A stretch of 64,000 bases of DNA from Codonopsis lanceolata (Eukaryota; Streptophyta; Magnoliopsida; Asterales; Campanulaceae). The stretch spans positions 25,767,428-25,831,427 of the forward strand of contig CM028377.1 in assembly GCA_013146195.2 (NCBI GenBank), read 5' to 3'. A program made the position numbers and the translations under genes. The stretch's first letter is position 1. Each line of letters opens with the position of its first letter. Of the stretch, positions 24,191 through 38,600 are shown one piece after another. The notes under the pieces were generated by a model, which saw only the letters and a program-made list of their open reading frames with translations, ran no database searches and was not told the DNA's origin.

Positions 24191-25257
24191 TGTTGAATCT
24201 TGACTTAAAATTAAATTTGCTTAAAATCATTCTACTTTTTGTCAGCCAAGAACTTATAACCTGCTATATTATTTTGGTCAGTTTGTTGAATTACTTTCGT
24301 CAGTTACTCTTATCAGCTGACCACAGTTTTTAAAGTGTCACCTTCTTTACCTTATTTAATTGAACATTCCCTTGTCCTAACACTTTCTCATTTTGTGTTG
24401 TGATAGATACTCTGAATATTATATTTCTAACAGGATCCCTGAGATCTTATGAAGATACACCTATGTTGTTCTAACACATTTTCAAATTCAAATGTGTTCC
24501 TAACGGGCTACACTTGAAGCTCAACTATAAATATCCTACAGGAAGCATTTGAAATTACATAAGTCTGAAGCATATTACTCGAAAAGAAATTCTATTTGCC
24601 TTAGTCTTCTTGAAAAACTTTAGCTAGATACTCTTCTTTGAATATTTCCTTCTAGTTATTGTTTAGACAAACATTGAGTGATTTGTTTCATACTCTTTAG
24701 AAATCAGTCAATTTGTCTCCCGAGTTTGATTGTTTTTCAATCATTCTCCATAAACACTGGTCTTTTATTGTACATTGATCCATTAGAGATCAACTAGATT
24801 TTTAATAAAATTGGTGCACTTCAAAAATTTAAGTTTGACCAACTTGGTAGTGGACGTAGCAGTTTTATTGTGAATCACTTCAAATTACTTGTCAATTATT
24901 TCATCAGCTCCTACAAACTGATTTAACACTTAAGAAGTCTTAATCTACTTAAGTGTCAGCCAGTTATTTACATTAATTGTTTAATTATCTGTTCAGATAA
25001 ATTGTTCTTCAGTTCATTCTTTATATTCAATGATCTATCTTTCAAACAGAAATTTTCTAACACTATTATGTCAGCCAGCTGACCAATCTTCTTCAACTTC
25101 ATCCTCTTTATTTCATCAAGCAGCTGACCATATCAACTGACTGACAAAATTCCATTTTTCGCTGCAAACTTTTAAAGTTTTTAAGGTCAACCCTCGAAGT
25201 TTTTTAAAAGGCTATTCAACCCCCTCTGGCCTTGTCAGTTGCCAACTAGACTTACAC
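24191..25257 (+). mobile_element. Sirevirus-like copia 3' LTR, about 1.07 kb
   Basis: Starts TGTTGAATC after the polypurine tract. It contains a TATA box (TATAAATA, 24526-24533), the segment TAGTGGACGTAGCAG with GTGAATCAC downstream (about 24849), and CTATTCAACCCCCTCTGGCC (25213-25232), a feature I recall near the 3' end of Sirevirus LTRs. The right boundary is taken at the first suitable CA (25257); TAACA at 25062 is an earlier alternative. No matching 5' LTR exists upstream in the window. Confidence 0.6.
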
Positions 25258-25457
25258 CTTCTTAACTTGCCAAATTTACCCCTTTCGTAATATAATAAGA
25301 ATTTTATAAATTATAAAATTACCCACAATCTATCTATATACATATAATAAGAAACATGATTTTCCTGCTTAAAATGCTTTCCATAAATGGAAACTCAAAT
25401 AAGACATTTCCAGCTATGCATTGGAAATTTGGAAGTAGAAACACTTTGTTTAATTAC

Positions 25458-25458
<1 letters not shown>

Positions 25459-25529
<71 letters not shown>
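25459..25529. repeat. (AT)n microsatellite
   Basis: About 35 uninterrupted AT repeats. Frames through it yield only Tyr-Ile repeats and are not genes. Confidence 0.95.
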
Positions 25530-25535
<6 letters not shown>

Positions 25536-25811
25536 TGTAATGACAAATGTAATTTTCTTATCTCAAGATTGCTAGATAACCACTATAACTACTTACAAAA
25601 TAAAGATTATATTTATATATGCACACATATAGGGGTGGCAAAATGAGTGTTATAGATAATCATGAGTTAGTTTATTATCCATGGATAATAGACTAACTCG
25701 ATCATGATTATCCATAACACTTATTTTATCACCCCAACACTCATATACAAATATTGATAATTAATGAAAAAAAAACATAAGAAGATGTTAAGAAATTGAA
25801 ACTCATTATAC

Positions 25812-26770
25812 TATAAGGTCTTCATATATTGGTATTAATTTATTTGTGAACTTTGTCAAGACAAATTCTATCCATAGGAGCTAAAGAACAAGTACATAGT
25901 GTAATATAATTTAATGGACAACTATAAATACTTAAAGTCTGCTATGTCTAATTTGATACTCAACAAACATTGTTCACTCTGCCAGAAACGTGTTTCATCC
26001 TTCAACATAAATGCTCTATGACCACTTTTGTTGCCTATAACCAAGTAATTTCATCAGCAAAAGTAGTAGCATCAGCTATTGCATGCTGGATGAGTGGATT
26101 TTTAAAGATCAACATGGTTCTGGTGAAAGGTGATAGCATCATTATTACCGATTTTATTTTCGCTCCTTGACATTGTAGAAAAGCGATGATGAATATGAGG
26201 AAGTAAATCATAGTCTTATTGCTCTGAGAACATGTACAATGACTCTAGAGAGATGTGACAATGTATATCGGCGAGTATAAGGTCTTCTTAAATTGATATT
26301 AATTTACTTGTGAGTTTTGTCAAGACAAATTTTATGATTTCTATCCATATGAGCTAAAGAACAAGTACATAGTGCAATATAATTTAATGAACAACAATTG
26401 ATCCTTAAAGTCTGTCATGTCTAATTTGATACTCAACAAACATTGTTTACTTTGCCAGAAATGTGCTTCCTCCTTGAATATAAATGCTATGTGAGCAATT
26501 TTATTGCCTATAACAAAGTAATTTTACTAGTAAAAATAGTAGCATCAGCTATGACATGCTCCATAAGCTGGATGAGTGAAATTTTAAAGATCAACATGGT
26601 CCTGGTAAAAGGTGAGAGGTGGCAGCATCATCATTACCGGATTTCATTTTCGCTCCTTGACATTGCAGAAAAGCGAGGATGAATATGACCAAGTAAATCG
26701 TAGTCTGATTGCTCTGTGAACTTGTACAATAACTCTAGAGAAGTGTGACGATTTATATGAGCGAATATAT
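25812..26770. repeat. Tandem duplication, unit 464 bp
   Basis: TATAAGGTCTTC at 25812 recurs at 26276 and the two blocks align to about 26770 with substitutions and short indels. Copy A contains a 58-codon - strand frame (26211 to 26035) with a hydrophobic N-terminus. In copy B the start codon is ACG and the frame is broken. No family is recognised. Confidence 0.75.
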
Positions 26771-27078
26771 CATACTATGTGAGAGGTACAATGAATTGAG
26801 AGCAATCATAGTCTAAATATCTATTTTATTGTTTATTGAATTTAGTTTAAATATTTGTAGATATAGTTGTAATAATTAAGTACACATATTATCAGTGTCA
26901 CCTCATTTGGGTGGCACTATTAATGAAAAGGTTTTTGAGTCGGGGACATTTTGGTCATTTCGGGGGAGGGTGGCTATAGGAAGTATGTAATTTGAGTTAG
27001 TTTTATTTGGTTTATCGTCATTTGAATTTGTAGTGCAATTTTTATAATCCAACAAATATATATTCGTGTAAAGATGTA

Positions 27079-27189
<111 letters not shown>

Positions 27190-27513
27190 CATTCATGCAA
27201 TAAAAAATAATTAAATTCACTTATATTTTATATTTACGTTTTAATTATGTGTTTAATTTTCATAACACGGTAACTAAAAGATAAAAAAATTATATTAATA
27301 TTGATTAATATAGATTTTGTGCATTTTTGTTATGTGATAGTGATAGTCGAATATATTTAATGATAGTGATAGTAGTAGTAATCAGTAATCACATATATTT
27401 ATCATTAAATTTTTTAATTGTGATATTAGTTTTACAATGATAATCGTAATATTAGTTTTAGTGAGTGATGAATAATGATAGTAATCTAGCATTTTCTTTT
27501 TTCAAAAATAATA

Positions 27514-27771
27514 CTCCCTCCGTCCCTAAATTATCGTCCTCTTTTCTTTTTTCGTTCATCCCAAAATAATTGTCCGCTTTGAAACTTATTTTTTTAGAAC
27601 ATTATTTTTACTACTTTATCTTTACTTTTTCACCTTACTTTAATTATGAGCCACATGCACATAGACTTTAAAGGAAACTACACATTAAACCAATATAAAT
27701 AATCAAGTCAATTGTTTTTTCTTAATCTGTGCGTCGGATCAATTAGGACGATAATTTAGGGACGAAGAGAG
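27514..27771. mobile_element. Stowaway-like MITE, 258 bp
   Basis: Ends CTCCCTCCGTCCCTAAATTATCG and its inverted CGATAATTTAGGGACGAAG, one of the longest preserved terminal inverted repeats of this group in the window. It is flanked by TA at 27512-27513 and 27772-27773. Non-coding interior. Confidence 0.8.
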
Positions 27772-27779
27772 TATGATGT

Positions 27780-29560
27780 AAGTTTCTAAAACTTTTACTC
27801 GAAAATCCAAATATCAACCAACCATATGTACGGAGATGTATTTTCTTTTAATTACTCCTTCAGGTATTTCTTTCTAACCAACCAAATAAGAGAATCATTA
27901 ATGCTAATGTGAATGCGAATAAAATTAGACGCCACCTAGAATTTATACTATTTTTGAAAGAAAAAAATATTTTCAATGCAAATATGGATATGACGTGTCA
28001 TCCATTTTTTTTTTCATATTGTGGATAACAATGTTAAGCTTTTCATAATCTATTTGAGGGTGTAAATATATCATAGTTGGCATTTTTTTCAAAAAAAAAA
28101 TCTCTTTTGTTTGTTGTTCCCTTTTTTTTTTTTTTTTTGTGAAATTTCATTTTAATGATAGATTACATATTACATATGATCAAATCCACATTTACATTGG
28201 ATATGTCTATTTTAATTGAATGTAAATAAAAGAGATAAAAATTATCAAATATAATTGAATGAGTTAATTATTTATAACTATATAAGATTAAATCCACGAT
28301 TACATTTGTGATGCTACAAGAATGATTATTATTTTTTTTTTTACGAATGTGATCAATTGGTCCACCATGAAACATGTAGCCTGGTTTGCCACCCATGTGG
28401 TCAATTTCCGGGAATATATTAACTTTTTTGATTTGGTAGGCTTTATGGGAGTAGTTCCCTTTTTAAATCAACCGTCACTAAGATTTGAAATTATGATAGC
28501 TTATAAATAGAATAAACCTATCCATTTTGAACTTCTTTTATGGAATTTTATACTAACAATTTTTGCTCCTCAAGATAGATCTAGTTTTAGGAGTCGATGT
28601 TATTCATTTGGACCATCTATTTAAATTTGGAAAAGTGACATAAATAAAGTTATTATACATACATTGATCTTACTTTTTACGGTTCTTATGAAAAACATCC
28701 GTTATCATCATTAAATTATGTACATTGATTCTTACTTTTTACGGTTCTTATGAAAAGCATCTGTTATCATCATTAAGTTACGTATATATGATTTATGATC
28801 GAGACTCGATTATCTTTCTAAATAGACAATCAAAACTGTTTTATTAACTACTTTACTTATTATAACATCAATGAATAACAATATGGAAAATAAGACTCGA
28901 TTTGCTTGAGGATGCCTCTAAGCTTTAATACTACAAACTTAGTTGCTCATAATTATATTTATATAATTACCAAAATATATAAAAGATGAATTTGATTCTT
29001 CTCAATTATTTTTACATTTAATTTTCTTTCTATGCCTCGTAGTATGATCGGTACGTGAACACAACAAATATAAAACAATATAAATGATGTGTTGAGAGAA
29101 AATATTGAAAAAATAAACGAAATAAAGAGAATCTCAATCCATAAAAACTAATTAAAATTTCAATAAGAACGATAATTTGACCACGTACCCATCTGATCAT
29201 ATCCGTCCAACAACCAACATCAAGAAAATCAAACAAAACCAAGAGCTAATCACACGGCCAAGATTGAGTAAACTCCATCAACCACAATGCACACCCACCC
29301 TTGATACGATATTAGTCATACATGATACACCCCATAATCCATTGACTTGCTTTGGATTTACTACTACTACTACTAAAACAGAATACAGGCTAGTGACGAG
29401 GAGTGTTTATCTTAATACCGTACCTTTTTCAGTTTATTTAATTATTTTTATATTTTGCTTTTGCAGAATTACAGAGACAACTCAATAACACAAAGTGCAG
29501 TCAATAGGGAGGGAATGGTTGAGCGGTTAATTTAATACCAGTGGGGGTTAGCTTGACGAA
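27780..29560. other. AT-rich intergenic spacer and 5' flank of the kinase gene
   Basis: No gene recognised. It contains a tandem duplication of about 61 bp (28661-28721 and 28722-28783, core CTTACTTTTTACGGTTCTTA) and poly-T runs near 28120. The last 400 bases precede the kinase leader without a clear TATA box. Confidence 0.4.
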
Positions 29561-29656
29561 GAAGTGAATCGAATCTCCCCTGCGCACAGGTTAAACCATT
29601 TCAAGAGAGAGAATTATACCCCAAGAGAGAGAAAGTTCGATGCGAATCAATCGACG

Positions 29657-32600
29657 ATGTCGAAAATGAAACACCTTCTACGAAAGCTGCACATCGGCGG
29701 AGGCTTCAACGATCACAACCGGATTCCCTCCGCCACCGCCCCCACCGATACTCGACCTGTTACCATGATCACTCGCCCAACTCAATCCGATTCCGCCACG
29801 CCGTCGTATCACTCCTCGACATCGAATTTACCCTCACCTGCTGCATTGACGAGAACCGGAGCCGGTGATTCGGCGGAGAGTTCTGCTGTCGATTTCAATT
29901 TCTTCGAGGAGGAGTATCAGATGCAGCTTGCGCTTGCGATCAGCGTGTCGTCTGAGCACCCGGCGCGTGTAGCGGATGACGCGGAAACTGCTCAAATCAA
30001 GGCTGCCAAGGAGAGGAGTTTGGGCTGTTCGCCTTCGGAATCGCTTATTGAGTTCCTTTCGCTTCGGTATTGGGTAAGTATTCGGAATCTGGGTTTCAAA
30101 ATTTGTGGTTTCGTTGAATTGATTGATTAATTAGGCTGAATGCTTGTGAAATTTGAAAACAACATATTTACTGTTTACGTCGTATGCCTAATTTGGGTTT
30201 TCTAGTCCGCGAAATTGAATTCTACTGAATTAGTGCATTATTGTAGGAGGACACTCCTCAAGTCATTCGAATTTTGAAATCACTAATACCCAAACGATTG
30301 AACTATGAGTTACTCCAACTACTGCAGATGAATAGCTGAACCTAGCGTAGCTTTGCTCAGCTTCAGCTTTCCTTTTTAGTTACTTAGCTTAATCTGGTTT
30401 GGCCTCCACCGCTTTTCTGTGAGGGCTCATTTTGGCAACCAATCACATCCTTGACAGATTAGTTGGGATGTGGAATACTGAATACCTAGTATTACTCTTT
30501 TGGCACATGAGTCAAAACTTGACTTCGTATGCTACATAATGCAGGAGGTAATGTCAAGCTTGTGTATTTGGTATGTTATATATGTTTAGTGAAATTTTAT
30601 ATGAAATGCCATTGAATCTGGTGAAATGGTATCTGAGGCACAGAGGTCTAAGCTAATTGAATTGAACCTCACAAATTTAAGCAGATCAGATTGAATGAAA
30701 TAATAGCTGTATAAAGTTGTTTTCTTTTTCCATATTGTGAATGGTTTGAAAGTGCTACAAAAGTATGTACTCCATATGGCTTTTATTTTGATTGATGTTT
30801 TAATGTTAGTATAGTAAGACATACACATTGTTATTTCTCAAATGTTTGTTTTTTGGAGCCTAAACACGCAAAGCACAAACTTGTTCGGGTTTGGCTCACA
30901 TTAACAGATGGAGTAAAAGTTTGACAAAATTGCTTTAATGGCTTAGAGGTCTAGTGATCTACAGGATTGCAAAGAAATGGCTTTAGTGTAGCATAACTTT
31001 TGTTATTCCTATATATTCCTGTTCACAAGCTAACTTTAGCCCTAGATCCTAGGGGTCAAATTGTTATTGAGTATCTCCCCTATTCCATTCCTCACCCATC
31101 CTATACACGCACTCATCAATAGACTCCCACAAGCTGGTACACAACATTACATAATCATGAAAATGCATCTTATTTGTGGCATTTAAAAACAATTAACATT
31201 TACACGTCTTGTTGCTTCATGTGATTATTGTCTCTTTTAAACTTCTTTTGCTTCAGCGTTAACTAATTGAGACAATCAACCAATATGGTATGTGCAGAGC
31301 AATAATGTCGTAAATTATGATGAGAAAGTGATGGATGGATTTTATGATGTATATGGGATCAGTTCAAATTCAGGGAAAATGCCCTTGTTGGTGGATCTTG
31401 AAGCAATTTCTGTTTCAGATACTGTCGATTATGAAGTTATTTTAGTGAACAGAACTGCTGATAAGAGCCTGCGACAGCTTGAGGAAAGAGTTTGTCATAT
31501 ATCACTGGAGTGCCAGGCTCTGGAGTTGGGTAGCCTGATTATGAGTAGTTTGATCCAGAAAATTGCGGATATTGTGGTTTCTGAAATGGGTGGTCCAGTT
31601 AGTGATGCAGATGAAATGCTGAGAAAGTGGAATCAGAGAAGTTATGAATTACGAAAATCTCTGAACACTATAATACTTCCCCTTGGTAGCCTGGATGTTG
31701 GACTTTCACGTCACCGGGCCTTGCTATTTAAGGTTGTAAGAGTATTCTTCTCCTATTAAATTATCTTTAAAATGTATTTACGAGCATTGAGTACTACAGA
31801 AGCATGTTATCTTGCCAATATATGTTATCATTCTTCTGGATGGTGGAGAATTTGAAATATTTCCTACTCCTTTGGCTGCACAGCTCCTTTTAATATGTTT
31901 TTTTGGTTGAAGTATATTTTGGTTACATAAATTATCAAATCAAGTTTGGGCACTATTTTCTCTTTGCTTTCAAATTTTCCTTCAAGTTTGAGTCTAATCT
32001 CGGTTTTTTAGATCACATAAGACTCCATTTCCCTAACTTGAAGAGTTCAGTCTTTCGTTTTTAGTTTGTGTCATAGCTTCACTTTCCTATTGTTACCCGT
32101 TCATTTATTAATAATAATGGGAAGTAGAAAGGATGCCATCTCCATTTCTTATTTTCTTCATGAGAGGAACGGGAAGGATAAGAGGGATGATAATGTGAGG
32201 GGGCCCAAAATCAATAGTTTTACATATACATATCACCCTTTCTTGATTAGTTACGAAATAAACAAAAGGCCATGGCGTGATCTCTTGGTTGCCTTTGTTT
32301 TTGCCTGCTTTTGGGTGGTAAGATTTGTTCTGGGCACCTAAGGGGGGGAGTGCATTCCTCCAACTTCTCCGTCTTCGCTCTTTCACAGAATCAAACTACA
32401 GAAAGCCACCCTTATTTAATTTTTTTTGTATATCCAACCAAGCATAGCATCCTAGTGGGACGCAGAGAGTATGGTGCATTATTACTTTGGAATTTGCGCA
32501 TGATTTTTCGTGCTTCTTTTTCATAATTCTTTCAATAGCAATCATCAAATCATTGTATTATGTGATACTCTTTTCTGCTTTCTTTGTATTATACAATGCC

Positions 32601-35600
32601 TTGCAGTTACTGCTATAATCCCATATACTCCATCCATTCCCCAAAATGATTTCATTTGAAAAGTCAAAATTTTGTATATATATTTTCGTTATATATACAA
32701 AATACTTATATCATGTTTTAGAATAAAAAGAAATTGAAAAATTAATGGATATTTAAAGTTTTTTTTTTTTTTTTGAAATGAGACTAATTTTTGAGAGAAA
32801 CTAAAATGGAAATAGAACTCTCTTTTTGGGACAGAGAGAGTATGTGCTTCCTATTGATGGGGTCGAATTTATGATGAAGTCTTCACTCTTCACCTATAGA
32901 TGCATCTTTGTGGTTTACCAGTAAGGCCGAAGCTTTAGGATTAAATCGTTAAAGCTAAACACTTATTTGACTCAATCATCAAAGTCTTATCTTTGCAAGT
33001 TAGGGATCCAGTTATTCAACTGGTTTTGGGCAAGTAGTCAAAACTTTAGACTTCGTTTGGTTAGCACTGGCATAGAGTTCCTCTATTTCTTAAATTTGAT
33101 ATTCATTTCTTAATTTTACTTCAAGAGCTTGTCAACTTGGACAAGTTTGGCTACCATTTGACAACTTTTATTTTCAAAAGGAAGAATGATTAGAGTACCA
33201 AATATTATTTTTTATATCCTAAGTACAGACGCTTTTCGATGATTTCATTGAACGGAAACCTAGAATATTTCTGGGCAGTAGTCCACAAAGGCCCAAGTAA
33301 CATTAGATAACTCTAAGAAAGCATGGGTGCTTTACACTTCAATTTTTAAATATTTACTGTGTGAGAATTTTTTTCTGAAACGCTTTGTTACTTCGCTTGC
33401 TAGGTACTTGCTGATAAGATCAACCTTCCTTGTAGTCTGGTCAAAGGGAGCTACTATACTGGCACTGATGATGGAGCTGTGAACTTGATAAAATTTGACA
33501 ATGGAAGGTAGTGATTGCCCACATCTTTTCCTAAAAAATAGAGTCCATAGAAGGCAAATCTCTGTAGCCATTACATGTATACAGTTAATATAATTTTTGT
33601 GCTGAATGCACTTTATTCTCAATGTTTTCTGCAAGCTTCTAAATTGCATAATTTGGTTTCCACTTTATAAATAATCATTAGCTTTTGCATTCACTTGGAA
33701 GGACTATCCATGAGTTGCTGGTAAAAGTTTTTATGCTGTCTATTAGGTAGCTTATCTAACATTTTTTTGCTTGAGATCATTTGTGAAATGAGGTAAACTA
33801 TTCTCAATGGAATCTCTTCTTCTAACAGAAAATAAAATAAAAATTGATTCTTGCTCAGAAAGTCTGAAAAAATGTGATTTTACCATCCGATTTGAGGGGC
33901 TATTGTTTTCAAAAGAGGAAGAGCAGTGTCTTTCACTATTTAGTATTCTAAAACCTTTTTAACATAGCAGTTGGCGCTTCTTGTGCCAGAAATAATGTGT
34001 AGGTCTAGCAGATTTTCTGTTTTGAGTTGCTATTGTTTAAAACGCGGAAGAGCGGTCAAGTGTTTTCTGTTTTCCACTTCAATATTCTAAAGCTTTTCTA
34101 GCAGGAGCTGGTGCTTCAAGTTCTAGCAAATAATCTGTACTGATGTAGCGTACTGTTGGATTAATGCAGTGAATACATTATTGATCTAATGGGTGCTCCG
34201 GGCACGTTGATTCCTGCTGAGGTACCGAGCATTAATACTCAAAATTTTGGATTAGATGTAAGAAGTGCTGGAGATGTTGAAAGTTTGAAGTATCCATATT
34301 CCGTCATTGAACAAACCACTGATCTAGTGGCAGTTTCACCACATCTTGGCGGGGTTTCCAATGCTAACAGTTCAAATTCAGAAGTAGCATCTGTTATGGG
34401 CATTCAGTCAAAACTGGGAGGTGGGAATGTTGTGGAGGAAAATCAAACTGAGAGGTTTGAGCATGACTTTGGCAAGCTTCTCCCATCACTCTCTAGGACA
34501 CATGAAAGCTCCACAGGAACTTGTGGGAAATCGTCACCTGCTCAAAAGTTGCAAGTTAAAGATGTTTCCAAGTACGTTATAAGTGCTGCAAAAAACCCAG
34601 AGTTTGCTCAAAAACTTCATGCGGTCTTGTTGGAGAGTGGTGTGCAGTCTTCAGATTTGGTTCCAACTTTAATTTTTCAGAAGCAGGGAGAAGATGAGGT
34701 ATGTCAAAATGTACATTTGTGAGATTAGAAAAGGTTGGATGATCAGGTTCAATCTTGTCCAGTGCTAATCGTGTTTAGCAACGAGTTCTCTTATATAGTT
34801 TACTGGAGTGCAGGCCTATAATTATCAATATTTCTGTGAACAAAATCTTGCTATTGCGGGGTCCCCTGCACAACAGCATGAACTGGACTTCAGTGTCATT
34901 AATCCTGGACACAATTTACCTGCTGAAATCACTAGTGAGGATTTTGTGTTCATAAATAGTGGTGCTAATAATACAATTCTGAATGATGTTGCTAGTGATG
35001 GTAAGGTTCTTACTGTTCCTTCTTCAATGATTGCAAGAATTTCATCTGTGGTGCAAACTCGTGATTCTTTTATATTCCCTGCAGTCAACCCCTTCGAAAG
35101 GCAACTTAAAGACATCTTTGCTAATGAGGGTGGACTATACTTGATGAATGAAGTAAAAAAGGTTATGAAAAGTAGTGGCGAAGATAAAGAAATTGATGTA
35201 AGATTATTGGAAACAGCCAATACTGGTCAGCCTATTGCTCTCCCCACTCACAGTGAGAGTATTACCATTGGTAAGGTTGAGTGGGAAATTCTATGGGAGG
35301 ATCTTCAGATTGGAGAACGGATTGGTATTGGTAAGAATATATATACTCTTATTCATATTCACCTTAGAAATGAAATTTGTTGCTAACTTGAAATGCATGA
35401 TTTGGTAATAAAGTGGACCCATGTTGTGGAAAGTCGTATGTTTTCTGTTGTCAGTAGTAAATGTTTTAGAAAGTTGACTTGGGGAGGTCATCCATTGCAT
35501 ATGCAGGTTTTTTTTTATAGATGTTTTGCTGGACGTTACTGGGTCTTTCATTTTCTTGAACATTCATTTGATTAATTGTTCTGAGACAGTAATCATGAGT

Positions 35601-38600
35601 CTCGTCATCTTATGAAAGTTATAACTTCACTTCACTTCAGTAGTCCATTCCAAATGTAACTTTGTCCAATTTGTCACCAGGGAAGACACATGCTTAGCCT
35701 AGAGATGTTAATTGGTCCAGCCCTAACGGTTTCGGTCCAGTTCTAACGGTTTCGGTCTAGCCCTGGCATTTTCGTTCCCTAATAGGTTCGGTTTAGGCGT
35801 TTAGCGATATTATCCGGTCAAAAGCCTACCGGTTTCGGTCTGGCCTTAACGCTTTCAATTTTCATTTCAAACCTGCGCTTTCCGATCAATGATTAACCTT
35901 GTACATTTTTTTCAGCGTATTGTATATTATACCAACTATATTAAGGTTGTTAATCGGGCCAACCCTAACGTTTTTCGTATTATACCCGTTCCGTATATTA
36001 CTAACTATACTAAACTGTATGAAAAAGACGGTTTTCGGTTCAACTCTAACGGTTTTGGTCCCTAAATGGTCCGGTTTACACGGTACATTTTTTTCAGCGT
36101 ATTGTATATTATACCAACTATATTAAAGTTGTTAATCGGGCCAACCCTAACGTTTTTCGTATTATACCCGTTCCGTATATTACTAACTATACTAAATTGT
36201 ATGAAAAAGACGGTTTTCGGTTCAACTCTAACGGTTTTGGTCCCTAAATGGTCCGGTTTACACAGTCCATCTAGAATCGCGACCCTGCCGGTTTCGGTTC
36301 GAGCATACTGTTTTCGGCCCTATTAACATCTCTAGCGACTACTTGGGAACTATTGCATACATCAATAATGTGCTAAGGATTCTAATGCTTAATAATTATG
36401 GAGTACCATCGTTGTGTATTGTCACTTCAACTGAATAGCTTGATATACTTTTTGTACTATACAGAACCCCATCAGTAATACTTCACAGATAATATTGGTA
36501 TGCCTTGTCAATAATCTAATTTTATGAGGACCAATTGAAGAATACCTTGTTAGATTCCAATTTATGCTTATTGACTTTTTTAGAATTCACTTGTTTTTCC
36601 CGTGGTTCAAAGTTGGCCTAGGAATTCTTAAAAAATCGTACTCCGTAATCCGTATACTCCTTCTGTTCAACTTTGAGAGCCCTTTGTTTCTTTTTTGTTC
36701 CATATATAGTCTCATTTTGACATTTAAGTTTACATTTTTCAGGAATTACTAACTTTACCTCTCATATAAGAGTAAACAAGATGGATGCAACAGATAAATC
36801 TGTAATAATGGTTACATCGATCGATATAAACATTCAAAACTTAGAATTGGATTTGTTTCTCCTCAACAAATAAGGATTTGGGCCAGTAAAATCTTGCCTA
36901 CTTGCTAGCTAGTTGGCGAGGTGATGAACCCCTCTACTTTTCATTATAAAACTTGTAAACCAGAAAAAGATGTGTGTAGACACCCCAATCTCAAACCCCA
37001 TTTCTACTCACATGCGCGATTTTATAATAATGTGTTGTACGTGCTTTACTTGCATTTTTATGTTGTTATTATCATAAAAACAACCAAAAAGAATAAAGAC
37101 TATCAACATAGCCGGCTCCCATTCCCCATTTTCCTCTTCCCATTTTCAAAACCACACTAAAAGTCAACTTTCACTTATCAATTACATCTTCCAACTCTTT
37201 CTCTGGTAAGCCCACATCCCCATGGCCCATGCCAATCCTCTCCCCTTACCCTGACAAACACGCCAAACAAACAACACTCTTAAGAAGAAAAAATACTCCT
37301 TTGATCCATGAGCTCACTTTTTTCAATTTGTTGGGGCAGTTTATAAGATTTTAGTGAATGTGCTTGCGTCTCGGCTTAAGAAGGTTATTGGTAGGGTGGT
37401 TTCTGATTCATAACATGCATTATAGCAAAGGAGGTGGTGGTTGTGAGGATAAGGAGTGGGTTCCGGGTCTGCTTTGCAAATTGGATATTGAGAAAGCTTA
37501 TGATCATGTGGAGTGGAAATTCTTATTGTATATTCTTTTGAGAATGGGGTTTGGAGAGAAATGGAGGCGGTGGATTTTATTTTGTATCTCTACAGTCAAA
37601 TTCTCAATTTTGGTGAATGGAGAACCGATGGGGTTCTTTTCAAGTTTGAGGGGTCTTCGGCAGGGGGATCCTCTTTCTCCCTTCTTGTTCATCTTGATCA
37701 AGGAAGGTTTGAGTCGCCTGATTGATAAGGCAGTGGAGGGTTGTTTCATCTCGGGGTTCGGAGTAGGAGGCGAGGCCAGCCAAGCTTGACTATTTCACAC
37801 TTATTATTTGCAGATGACACTTTGGTCTTTTGTGAAGCAAAGAGATCTCAACCGGGCTATCTTCGCTTAGTTCTGTTGTTTTTTCAAGCGATGTCTGGGT
37901 TGAAAATTAATACTTCTAAGTGCGAGATTATTCTGGTAGGGGAGGTGGGGGACATAGGGCAGTTGGTCTCTTTTTTTGGGTGTAAGTCTGTTTGTTTGCC
38001 AACTACATATCTGTGTCTTCCATTGGGGGCTTATTATAAAAGTGTCATTCCTTGGAATTCGGTAATCGAAAGGTTTGAAAGAAATTTGGCCGGATGGAAG
38101 AGGCAATTACTGTTGAAGGGTGATCGGTTGACCTGATTAAAAGTGCATTATCCAACCTTCCCACATACTTGTTATCTTTATTGGTGGTCCCTGTTTCAGC
38201 GTTGAGTCAAGTAGAAAAATTAGAAAGGGATTTCTTTTGGGATGGGGGTTTGGAAGAGCGGAAGTATCATTTAGTGGATTGGAAAACAATGTGCTCTGCA
38301 GTTCGGAGTGGTGGTTTGGGAGTTAAGAATCTAATGATTTTCAATTGGGCCTAGCTAGGAAAATGGCAGTGGAGATATTTGGTGGAGAGAGATGCGTAGT
38401 GGAGGCGGTTAGTAGCAGAGAAGTACGGCGATAGGACCCATCTTTGGTACCGTAAGATCGTTTCTTGCTCTCATGGAGTGGGTGTCTGGAAAGGGATTAT
38501 GAATAGGTCGGTCTCCTTCAAGTGTCATATTGTGTTTGAGGCGGGTAAGGGCGATAAGGTTAGGTTTTGGAAGGATATTTTGTGCGGAGAAGTGGAGCAT

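Noticed and set aside
25356..25646. Frames rich in Tyr-Ile repeats (also 26903-27220 on -)
   Set aside because: Translation of (AT)n microsatellites, not genes.
29564..29656. Kinase start at the upstream in-frame ATG 29564
   Set aside because: Family members begin close to MKHLLRKLH; the extra 31 residues are basic and unlike relatives. Not fully excluded.
35899..36326. Two similar frames of 75-86 codons
   Set aside because: Created by the 182-bp MITE duplication; no coding signal.
36640..36740. Complete Stowaway MITE at ACTCCTTCTGTTC
   Set aside because: Only the left end is recognisable; no inverted right end nearby.
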